Source of the DNA: Apium graveolens
Taxonomy: Eukaryota > Streptophyta > Magnoliopsida > Apiales > Apiaceae
Assembly: GCF_009905375.1 (NCBI RefSeq)
Contig: NC_133655.1
Location: forward strand, 38,149,437-38,213,436
DNA: 64,000 nucleotides
Direction: 5' to 3'
Below are positions 33,209 to 41,646 of this stretch, one piece after another. Numbering within the stretch: the stretch's first letter is position 1; each line of letters opens with the position of its first letter. The notes under the pieces were generated by a model, which saw nothing but the letters and a program-made list of their open reading frames with translations, was not told where the DNA came from and ran no database searches. The position numbers and the translations under genes were made by a program.

Positions 33209-35878
33209 TTATTTCACTGTCTTCCGGCTTGGATCTACGTTTAGCTTGTGAGTAATTAACTCCGGGTCTATGCCTGGCATATCAGCTGCTGACCATGCAA
33301 ACACATCACTATTTTCTTGCAAAAATTTCACTAACTTCCCTCTAAGGGGCTCCTCTAATGTGGCTCCAATGAAAGTCGTCCTCTCAGGATTCTCGGGGTC
33401 TAAAGGAACCGAAACCAATTCTTCTGCTGGCCTTCCTATATTCTCATCATTTTCTCGAACATCCATATCTTCAATAGGAAGAACCTGCCCCCCGACTCCA
33501 TCTGCCCTCAAAGAGGCCACATAACAGCTTCTAGCCATTTTTTGATCTCCTCTCTCTTCTCCAATCCCGTTTCGGGTGGGAAACTTCATGACTGAATGGT
33601 AGGAAGAGGGGACTGCCTTGAAGGCATGTATCCCTGTTCTCCCCATGATAGCATTGTAAGTTGAACTAGCCTTTACCACCACGAAATCCAGCATCTGCGT
33701 TGGTTGCCTTGGCTCCGTACCTATGGTGGTTGGCAATTTGATTATCCCTTCCACAGGACATTCTACTCCAGCAAATCCATATATCGGCATATCGGTTGGT
33801 GTTAACTGGGAGTCGTTATACCCCATCCTTAGAAAGGTGTCGTGGAGCAAGATATCCACAGAAGCACCATTATCCACAAGGACCCTCTTAACCGGGCTAT
33901 TTCCTATTATTGGTGTTATGACCAGCGGGTCGTCATGGGGAAACTTCACACCCTCTAGGTCGGAATCATCAAAAGCCAATGTTACTTCTGTCCTGGCCCT
34001 CTTCGGGGCTTCTCCAACAATATGCATAACCTCTCTAGTATATGCCTTTCTGGAATTTTTGGACAATCCAGCAGCAGTTGGACCTCCAAAGATCGTGTTT
34101 ATCACAGGCCCTCGAGGTCTCGGCCCTCCATAAATGGTGTTTATAACTGGTCCTCTAGGATGGGGGTTTCGCCCCTGATCGTCTTGGTCCCTCCTACGAT
34201 CTTCAAAGTTCTTCCTTCCATTATTATTTATGTCCCCTCCATCTCCAGTATACTTGTTCAATCTTCCTTTTCGAATAAAAAACTCAATTTCATCTTTCAA
34301 TTGCCTACACTCATCGGTGTCATGGCCAACATCTTTATGAAACCTGCAATACTTGCCCTTATCTAGCTTGGCGGGATCAGCCTTCAAGGGCTTAGGCCAG
34401 CGAATATCTCTGTCTTTCTCAATCTCCATCAAAATCTGACTTCTGGGAGCATTCAGCTTAGCGTATTCAGTGAACTTTTGCCCAGGTCCTCCCTTCTTGG
34501 GGGTTGAATCAGGGTTTTGTTCGGTTCTAGGATATTTGTCCTTAGCGATATATTCCAAATCAGTTTTTCGTTTCTTGCCTCCAGTGGGCTCATTACTTAC
34601 TACGGTCTTCCTCATACTTTCTTCAACCTTGATATACTTCCCTGCCCTCTCTTGGAGCTGCAACATGCTCTCAGGGGGTCGTTTGGCCAAAGACATCTTG
34701 AAAAACTCATCCCTAGTTCCTTGTTGCAGTGTTATCATGGCTACCTTATCATCAAGGTCTGGGACTTTTAAAGCCTCCTTTGTAAAACGATTCAGGTAAT
34801 CTCTTAAGGATTCCTTAGCTCCCTGCACAAGACTCATAAGAGATGCTGAACTTTTCTCATGGACTCTTCCACTGATGAATTGCTTAATAAAAGCCTGACT
34901 TAATTCTCTGAACGATCGAATAGAATTTGGGGGTAGGCGACTGTACCATCTTTGAGCCATACCCGACAGGGTTTGAGGGAAGGCCCGACATTTTATAGCA
35001 TCATTCACGGGTTGCAGCAGCAGTACATTAGAGAATGTCCTAACATGATTAGCGGGGTCTCCCGTGCTATCATAGGCTTTAATAGTGGGCATCTTGAATT
35101 TCCTTGAGATATGGGCATTCATTATCTCTTCTGTGAAGGGTGGGGTTGGATCATCAGGATCTCCAAGGGGAAGGAGATTTCTTGGATCAGTTCTTGGGAC
35201 AGCAGCCCTTCTTCTTACCGGACCATCTAGGTCTATGATAGGAGGAGGATTTCTCCCCCTAGGAGGTATGTGGGGTCTGGTGGCTTGGTGAGCCTCCAAA
35301 TCACGCCTCAGCCTTTGGATTTCAGCCTCATGAGCCCTGATCCTTTCCTGCACTTCTTGGGGATTCGCCCCTGGGGTGCTTTGGGGGCGTTGCCTTCCAT
35401 CGGCCATTGGCTCTTTTCCAGGACGCCTCCTTCTCGGGGCCACTTCATCATCCGAAGATTCGGAGTCTCTCTCAGTGTATGGACCAGAAAATTCCCGATC
35501 CTCAGGGATAGGATCCAAACCTCGTATATAGGGGGGCGACCGCCCTCGTGCTTCGCTTCGCCCAGCATATCCGCTTCCTCCAACCTCAGGGTGAAGGGGC
35601 ATCCCATAAGGGGGGTTAGTAGTAACAATAGTTGAATATTCATACCCGACGGGTCGAGAATTCACAGGTATATGTATTTGTTGAACTTGAGGATTCGTAC
35701 CTTGAATCAGGGGAGTTGTCCCTTGTAGCTGGGGTTGAGTTGCCCCTGTCTGGGCTTCCTCCTGAGTAGATGCATAAGTTGAATGGGGAGGAACCTCCAC
35801 GGTTGATGAAATCACCTGGGTTGTCTCTAATGGTGTTCCTTCCTCTAGAGCTCCAATTGTTCTCCGTGTTCTCGTCAT
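33209..35878 (-). CDS. Gag-protease of the Retand-type element
   Basis: 889 residues from the ATG at 35876-35878, which lies only about 15 bases after the primer site; the frame is open up to the LTR, but this is the first ATG. A long disordered Pro/Arg-rich N-terminus (RRRRPGKEP) precedes a retrotransposon gag core (RKFKMPTIKAYDSTGDP, then QTLSGMAQRWYSRLPPNSI), a CCHC-like finger (CRFHKDVGHDTDEC, about 34307-34348) and an aspartic protease (VLVDNGASVDILLH, near 33865). The frame then runs to a TAA at 33209-33211, where the family normally continues into pol. Gag makes the particle and the protease matures it. Apparently intact up to that stop. Confidence 0.9.
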   Translation of the reverse strand: MTRTRRTIGALEEGTPLETTQVISSTVEVPPHSTYASTQEEAQTGATQPQLQGTTPLIQGTNPQVQQIHIPVNSRPVGYEYSTIVTTNPPYGMPLHPEVGGSGYAGRSEARGRSPPYIRGLDPIPEDREFSGPYTERDSESSDDEVAPRRRRPGKEPMADGRQRPQSTPGANPQEVQERIRAHEAEIQRLRRDLEAHQATRPHIPPRGRNPPPIIDLDGPVRRRAAVPRTDPRNLLPLGDPDDPTPPFTEEIMNAHISRKFKMPTIKAYDSTGDPANHVRTFSNVLLLQPVNDAIKCRAFPQTLSGMAQRWYSRLPPNSIRSFRELSQAFIKQFISGRVHEKSSASLMSLVQGAKESLRDYLNRFTKEALKVPDLDDKVAMITLQQGTRDEFFKMSLAKRPPESMLQLQERAGKYIKVEESMRKTVVSNEPTGGKKRKTDLEYIAKDKYPRTEQNPDSTPKKGGPGQKFTEYAKLNAPRSQILMEIEKDRDIRWPKPLKADPAKLDKGKYCRFHKDVGHDTDECRQLKDEIEFFIRKGRLNKYTGDGGDINNNGRKNFEDRRRDQDDQGRNPHPRGPVINTIYGGPRPRGPVINTIFGGPTAAGLSKNSRKAYTREVMHIVGEAPKRARTEVTLAFDDSDLEGVKFPHDDPLVITPIIGNSPVKRVLVDNGASVDILLHDTFLRMGYNDSQLTPTDMPIYGFAGVECPVEGIIKLPTTIGTEPRQPTQMLDFVVVKASSTYNAIMGRTGIHAFKAVPSSYHSVMKFPTRNGIGEERGDQKMARSCYVASLRADGVGGQVLPIEDMDVRENDENIGRPAEELVSVPLDPENPERTTFIGATLEEPLRGKLVKFLQENSDVFAWSAADMPGIDPELITHKLNVDPSRKTVK

Positions 35879-35892
35879 GGTTGTTGTTGTGA

Positions 35893-35910
35893 TTCCCACA
35901 GACGGCGCCA
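35893..35910 (-). promoter_or_regulatory. Primer binding site of the Retand-type element
   Basis: TGGCGCCGTCTGTGGGAA on the - strand, two bases from the LTR. TGGCGCC-type sites are common in non-chromovirus plant Ty3/gypsy elements. I do not assign the tRNA. Confidence 0.8.
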
Positions 35911-35912
35911 AA

Positions 35913-36456
35913 TGTTATGGATAAAAAGCTAAGGTTATTATATGCTGTATTTATTACTAAGATTCGGGAGCTCAAGGCCTTTAATGGCTGCTCTCGTGTT
36001 TCGTGACTCAATCTGCCTTTACGAGATGCCTACGTATCTCTGTGAATTAGAGAATCAAGCCAAAAAACGTAGTTCTGATTTGTGGGGTGAGGCCCCTTAT
36101 ATAGATGTGGGAGTCCTTGAATTGGACTTGGTATAGGAGACTTGGTGGACAAGCCTCTGAATTAGGATAGACTTAGGAGTCCTAGGAAGTAGGAAGCTAA
36201 TTCCTTATCCTTTTAGGTCCCCTTGAGGCTAATCTATAAGGATTTATATCCTTATCGGGACTCTTCTCAATAGCTGATTTTTCCCTTATTAATTAATTAC
36301 GAAATTAATTAATAATCAGGGCTTTTGGGCCTTTTTTATTCCACCAGGCCTGATCTGGTCCATCAGGCTTAACCTTTCTGGTCTGAATATTATACATCTT
36401 ATTATTGGGCCTATCAGCCCATTAATTATAAAATCAGGACTTATTTATCCCTATCA
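35913..36456 (-). repeat. LTR (5' LTR in element orientation)
   Basis: 544 bp, seven transitions away from 25426-25969. Followed by target duplication GGTGT. Confidence 0.93.
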
Positions 36457-36461
36457 GGTGT

Positions 36462-38312
36462 CTTGAATGAATATCTAAATGGGGTTGAGACCTATGATAA
36501 AACAGTGGCAGTACTTGATTGAAATCCGTAAAAATAATTTATTTTAAGATGATCTATACCTGGGATACATGAATATATTGATAGTAGTTGGAGATAGATA
36601 CATGCACCTTACTACTTACCGGTGTTATCTTGTCATCCATTATATAATTTAATGCAAGTTCTTAATATTTTCATCACAAAAATATAAATTATTATATTTT
36701 TTGAAATCTTTGATCAATAATAAAGATTCAGTTTGTTGAATTGGCATAGATACTTTTACAATGCTACAAGAATCTATAGATTTAAGTTATATTATCAGCA
36801 TATTCAATTTATTTAGGCTAATGACATTGCTTCCACACACTTAGATTGTACTTATATTTGGATTTTTTAGAGTGGTGTGTAAATGCCCGTCATTCTTGGC
36901 CTTTTCAATCATTTTTTATTTTTTTTTTCTTTTCAGCTTTTTGGATATCCAGGGCGCACATGTGATTACTTTGTGACTTGAAAAAACTCAAATTTTTACT
37001 ACCCTTGTGATATAAATTTTAGGCATAAAGGCAAAAATATATCTTCAACTATTACAAGGTTACCGAAATTTAATATGCCTTGAAGAGTTTAGACTAGATC
37101 GTGACAAAATTTCTTTTTGTTACTCACTTATGCCGCATCAGCTAAGTTACTTAAACTATTGTTATGATAACTTTCCGAGAAAATACCTGAATTTTGTACT
37201 TCTCTCATGTATGCAACTATATTTGCTAAATCTTAAGCATTTGTTATTTAATGTCATAGGAGAGCAAATAGCTTCCGATTCATTGCCATGTTACTCAAGG
37301 CACAATCGCAGAAGACTAGAAGTAGTCGGGTATTGTAATTCGATTAATAAATATTTGTACTATTTCCATTATGCATGATATGCATAATATTAAAATTATC
37401 TATAAAAATTGAATATTTTCATTATGCATGATATGCATAATATTAACCATCTATAAAAAATAAATATTGAAGAAACTGATGGAGTGCTAAAGGCTGAAAG
37501 TAAAATAACATCATGCATCCCTTTTACAAGATTTGTCCCTCAAACTGTAGCTCTGCATCTCCACTTCTTAGTATACACTACATAGAAAGAACCACATAAA
37601 CTTGAAGTCTTGACCAACCATATTTCATTATTTTAATTTTAATATTTTAGCTAATCAGTTAATCGGGTGGACATTATACGAGTGGAATTATTTTAATTAG
37701 TATGTACTTAGGACGATGGATACATTTTAGATTTATTTAATTATTTTGATTTTCGAATATAAATGACCTTTTTTTAAAACATGTGTACATGATACTTTTT
37801 AATATTCTTAACTATATTTAACTGCTTTTTTCTTTAATTATATGGTATTCCTATCCTTTTTCAAAGGAGCATTATCAATTTTAACTTTAAAAACTATATT
37901 AATATTAGCTGATTAAAATGTTTTACACAAACTTTATCAGCATAAAGAGAAGTATTGGAATTAGGTATTTGTAGAGGTGCCTTGTGTGCTGCCCGAGAAA
38001 ATATAGTACACTCTTGAAGGATACGCAATAGGGTGCTATAAAATCATGCACTGGTGATGGATGTTTTGTGAAACATTTGTAGATTTTTATGGATATTCTT
38101 TTGCATGGATAATGGTGTTTGTAAAACTGATGTACATGTTTATTGATACTCTTTTTAAAATGATTATAGTTGGAAACTTTAAATTAAATACATCATAGCA
38201 CCACATATTAGAAAAATTATGATTGGATACTTCTAATACACTTTAACCTTGCTATACAATTTAACATCTAAATGACGATAATATACACATTTTAGTCGAG
38301 TGCTAAAAATAA
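36462..38312 (+). other. Helitron right arm
   Basis: AT-rich, no credible ORF. A duplicated block at about 37365-37465 contains ATGCATGATATGCATAATATTAA twice, each with a self-complementary ATGCATGATATGCAT core. Confidence 0.5.
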
Positions 38313-38341
38313 CCCGTGCCTTGCACGGGTTTTTATGCTAA
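38313..38341 (+). other. Helitron 3' terminal hairpin and CTAA end
   Basis: A 7-bp perfect stem, CCCGTGC with GCACGGG, loop CTT, then eight bases and CTAA. This is the canonical Helitron end signal for rolling-circle termination. Confidence 0.88.
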
Positions 38342-39276
38342 TATATATATATGTATGAGAAGGTACAATGTGTACTGAAGGACATACGAAGTATACAAAA
38401 TATGCCCGGGTGGAATGGGGAAGCATATAAAGCCCGAATGCGGCTTAGGTCACAACCAGGATGTTAGGAAGTCGTCCCTCTACATGTAGAAAAGGTTACT
38501 GTTACCGTTATATGACTGATCATCGTATCTCGGGGGCTCCAATGAATGTCCTAAATTCTTCCAATTGGAATTGTGATGCAATACCGTAACCCAAGCCTAG
38601 GTGCTGGGTTTACCATTAAGGTATTCGCAGGATAATAAATCCATTAAAGAATTATTTTTAAAGGAAGGTGTGTATCACCAAGGAAAACTATTTTTGAATA
38701 AAACGTGATTATCATATATGACGTTTTTACTTGAGTTTATCTTACAGTCATTTCATACTATACATTATTATGCTGGGCATTATAGCTCACACTTGTTTTC
38801 TTAAATTGACACAACACAACAGTGAATCAAGATGCCTATCATGAGACTCACAGCTAGGAAACGGGCAGGAAACGACCATCTATTCTGTAGGATGTTTGGT
38901 GTTGTACCACAGGTAGACCGAATAAGCAGGATTGGTTTTCAGTTATTTTTAGTCCGGCTTATTTACAAGTATGACTTATGTAAGATAATCAATAAGAAAC
39001 AAATATTTGGCCGACGGACTAGCCTTACTTAAAGGTTATTTCCCCGGTAAGACTTAATTACTTTTGGGTTGTAATAACTATCACTTTGTGGATTGATTTA
39101 CTCTAGTAATGAATGGTTCTTTTCCAGGACAATAACCTATAAGTGTGTGTGTGTGTGATAAGTGTGGGGTCGTAAAAGTGTGAGTATTTATATATTGTGA
39201 TGCGAGATATGTGGTATATAGTATTCAAGATGGCGTGGCCTCCTAGACCTTTGACCCCGGATTTTGGGGCGCCACA
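38342..39276 (+). repeat. 3' LTR of the Tekay-like element, right part
   Basis: It aligns with 11620-12551 of the 5' LTR, includes a shorter (GT)n run near 39145, and ends GCGCCACA. Followed by AAAAT (39277-39281). Confidence 0.92.
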
Positions 39277-39281
39277 AAAAT

Positions 39282-39764
39282 TCCCCCGTATACATAAACC
39301 CGAGGTGGACAATGCATGCCAATAGAGTTGATGGCGTGTTGCTTTACGATTTGGATGTTGGACAAAGTCATGAGATGACCTCAACCGATTGATTTAATAT
39401 CATGACAATGTTAACCATGAGTTTTTGTCAAAGTAGCATTGCATCCAAGGAACGGTATGATTATGCCGTTGGAGTGATGAATCGAGAAATACCAATTCTC
39501 GAAAGAATGAGCGTTGATGGAATTAAATTTTACGAATGCAATTCTCATGCTCCAAATGAAAGTGCTCGTGAAGAACCAATTCTTGACCCTATTATGTCCC
39601 AAACTAAAGGGAGGAAAAAGGACGTGCATTTCAAAAGTCCCATAGAATCGATTGGTAAAAAGGAGAAGCCGCCAAGAAAGTGCACATATTGTCAAATGGA
39701 AGGCCATGATAAAAGAAAGTGTGCTAGTAGACTTGAAGAATTTAAAAATGCCCAAGAATTGTAA
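39282..39764 (+). pseudogene. FAR1-type MULE transposase, C-terminal part
   Basis: This resumes the gene broken at 9310. The family motif after the SWIM finger (YINPRWTMHANR) lies at 39291-39326, one base out of frame with the upstream half. A TGA at 39390-39392 follows; then the frame runs through YAVGVMNREIPILERM to a CCHC knuckle, CTYCQMEGHDKRKC (about 39680-39721), and a stop at 39762-39764. FAR1-related transposases and host FRS proteins carry just such a Cys-His tail. Together with 7430-9310 this gives all domains of the family in order. Confidence 0.87.
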
Positions 39765-39918
39765 TATAATTAGTAGTGTAGCATTTGTAACCGAATGTTG
39801 TAATCTTTTAATGGATTAAAATTTTTAGTGTTTAACATTGCTTTCTTTTTTGATATGTTTTATTATCATATAATTGCCAATTATTGTCATATAATTTTGT
39901 TTTATTGTGATAGGTAAC

Positions 39919-40320
39919 ATGACTAGCGAGTATAGTGGTGACAACAACTCCGATCATAGTTGTGATTCGGTTTCCCACGTTAGCAACACATTCTCGGACT
40001 CCCTACCAAGCAACTCGTGGTATGAGGACAATGAAGAGGAAGATGTGGTCTCACCAACCTTTAGTGAGATGGAAGATGCATGTGCCGAGTTGATGCCCCT
40101 TGTGGACAATGACGAGCCGCCCCATGTGGAGGAAGAGGAAACAGACTTGTACCCACCCGATGAGGAGGCTTATAGGGCCAAAAATTGGATCGAGGCATGC
40201 AATTGGATGGAGGGTACTGAACCGTGGAGATTGGTGAACTCTCATCCGGATCCGTACTTCCTTCCGATCTTGAATTTGGGCAACAACACGCTCGATGGAA
40301 AGTGGAAAAAATGCGGATGA
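39919..40320 (+). CDS. Acidic accessory ORF of the MULE, unknown
   Basis: 133 residues from the first ATG (39919). The frame is open slightly upstream. The N-terminal half is Ser/Asn/Asp-rich, then strongly acidic (EDNEEEDVV, EEEETDLYPPDEE). The C-terminal part has a Trp-containing segment, NWIEACNWMEGTEPWRL. No known domain recognised. It lies about 155 bp after the transposase, same strand, inside the same element. After its stop at 40318-40320 further open stretches (to about 40676) may belong to the same ancient gene. MuDR also has a second gene of unclear role (mudrB), but I see no likeness to it. Confidence 0.5.
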   Translation: MTSEYSGDNNSDHSCDSVSHVSNTFSDSLPSNSWYEDNEEEDVVSPTFSEMEDACAELMPLVDNDEPPHVEEEETDLYPPDEEAYRAKNWIEACNWMEGTEPWRLVNSHPDPYFLPILNLGNNTLDGKWKKCG

Positions 40321-41646
40321 AATGGCGGTAAGCTTGTTAAATGTAATCGGATTGCCGATATTGTAAACTTGAGGCCTCGTGAGGGTTGTAATATGGACCA
40401 AATGCGCATTGAATATGTGAAGGGTTAGGTTTCACACCTAACAGGAGGGACGGAGAGGGAACGCGGGACATGTTTTGCAAGATTTCGTCTCTACGAAGGC
40501 TCAAATACGATTCCCGTTACCATTTGGAACGACTCCAACCCTTACCCGTGGAAACTTACGGAAGGGCATATCCGTGATGGTTGGGTACTTGTTCTCTACC
40601 ATATTGCATGCTTCGTGGATACTACGTAAGAAGTTGCTCAACACCGGTTATCCGGTGGGCTTTCTAATATACTAGGTATTTTTGGTTATGATCAATATAT
40701 TTCATAAAATTTAGTGGATTGTATTGGTCGTGTAATTTTTATTCAAACCTATGTATTTTATAATTTTCATTCAATTTGAGCGGCAATTATGTATTTTATA
40801 TGAATTCAAGTATGAAATTTGAGATTGAAAGTGTACCTATAAATTTGAGATTGAAAATTAAAATTTACAAGTCGAACTATACATTAGGAATTGTTATGAA
40901 ATGTATTGAAAAGTTTTTTTTTAACATTTGGACAAAATGTTAAATTTTGTTGACATTTTAAGGAATTTTCAATTTAATGTAAAAATTGAAAAAAATTAAT
41001 TTTTTTTTGAAAATCACTCATTACCATATTTTAAGACTTTTGAGAGTGGTTTCGATTTTTGGAAGTTAGTTTAGGATCAACTTCCAAAAATTAATAAATT
41101 TCAACAGAAGGTTTGTGTTTATTACTCTGCCCCTCCTCTATTTTTTTCCCTGTTTTTGGGCAGAAAATCAAACACACGGACCGCAGAAATTTTTCACGGT
41201 TGGGCTGGAGAGGGACCGCGGAAAATTTCCGCGGTTGGGGCTGGAATATTTTTTTTGTAGACTACAAACAGATCAAAATCCACCAAATTCAGAATCCAAC
41301 CTGCATATAACCCAACCAAATCCAAATTCACCACAATCCACCAAAATCCACCAAATTTCACAACAATCACCAAAATCCACCAAAATTCACAAAAATCCAC
41401 CAAAATCCACCATTTCACCAAAATCCACCAAAATCGACAACAATCCAAATTCCACAAAACAACCAAATCCAGCAAATTAAACTACGTCAAACCAAATAAA
41501 CCAAATAAAGTCCAACTACATACGAAATAAAATCCAATTACATACGAAATAAAATCCAACTATATAAGAAATAAAATCCAACTACATACGAAATAAAATC
41601 CACCCACATAAGTACTACGAAGCTTCGTGACGTCTACGCATACGAA
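40321..41646. other. MULE central region with palindrome and minisatellites
   Basis: 40321-40680 may be the broken end of the accessory gene (QIRFPLPFGTTPTLTRG). 40680-41150 is AT-rich. 41180-41240 repeats the subterminal motif of the element, including the perfect palindrome CCGCGGAAAATTTCCGCGG at 41216-41234. 41290-41475 is a minisatellite of CCACCAAAAT-type units, and 41495-41610 holds about five tandem copies of a 22-23 base unit (AAATAAAATCCAACTACATACG). Confidence 0.7.

Larger units (their letters stand above)
25426..36456 (-). mobile_element. Tat/Retand-type Ty3/gypsy retrotransposon, young
   Basis: Complete, with 544-bp LTRs at 25426-25969 and 35913-36456 (TGTTATGG...CTATCA) and target duplication GGTGT at 25421-25425 and 36457-36461. 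The LTRs differ at seven positions, all transitions. On the - strand: primer site 35893-35910, gag-protease, RT, RNase H, a second archaeal-type RNase H, integrase. On the + strand, between integrase and the left LTR, lies a complete antisense gene. Two RNase H domains and an antisense extra ORF are marks of the Tat lineage. Only two in-frame stops were seen in gag-pol. Confidence 0.93.
21127..38341 (+). mobile_element. Non-autonomous Helitron with captured chaperonin gene
   Basis: The 5' end reads TCTATCTTATTATTAATAG, a typical plant Helitron start. The 3' end has a GC hairpin (CCCGTGC/GCACGGG, loop CTT, 38313-38329) followed 12 bases later by CTAA at 38338-38341. It sits between A (21126) and T (38342), with no target duplication, as expected. 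Both flanks are LTR sequence of the same chromovirus. No Rep or helicase gene is visible. Without the nested gypsy element it would be about 6.2 kb. About 150 bp of the LTR are missing at the insertion point. Confidence 0.85.
9311..39276 (+). mobile_element. Tekay-like chromovirus (Ty3/gypsy) interrupted by a Helitron
   Basis: It starts TGTAATAACTCG and ends GCGCCACA, flanked by AAAAT. The 5' LTR is 9311-12551. The 3' LTR is split into 18480-21126 and 38342-39276. A primer site for initiator tRNA-Met (TGGTATCAGAGCC) starts at 12556. The coding order is extra ORF, gag, protease, RT, RNase H, integrase, chromodomain-like tail. Very long LTRs (over 3 kb) plus a chromodomain fit the Tekay/Del lineage. 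The first 170 LTR positions differ at about 8 places (near 5%), so it is clearly older than the gypsy element nested inside it. Confidence 0.9.

Noticed and set aside
34022..34366. Arg/Pro/Ser-rich + strand ORF
   Set aside because: Antisense of the gag-protease linker.
33270..35635. Several + strand ORFs of 80-136 codons
   Set aside because: They are shadows of the GC-richer gag-pol frame on the - strand and have no family likeness.
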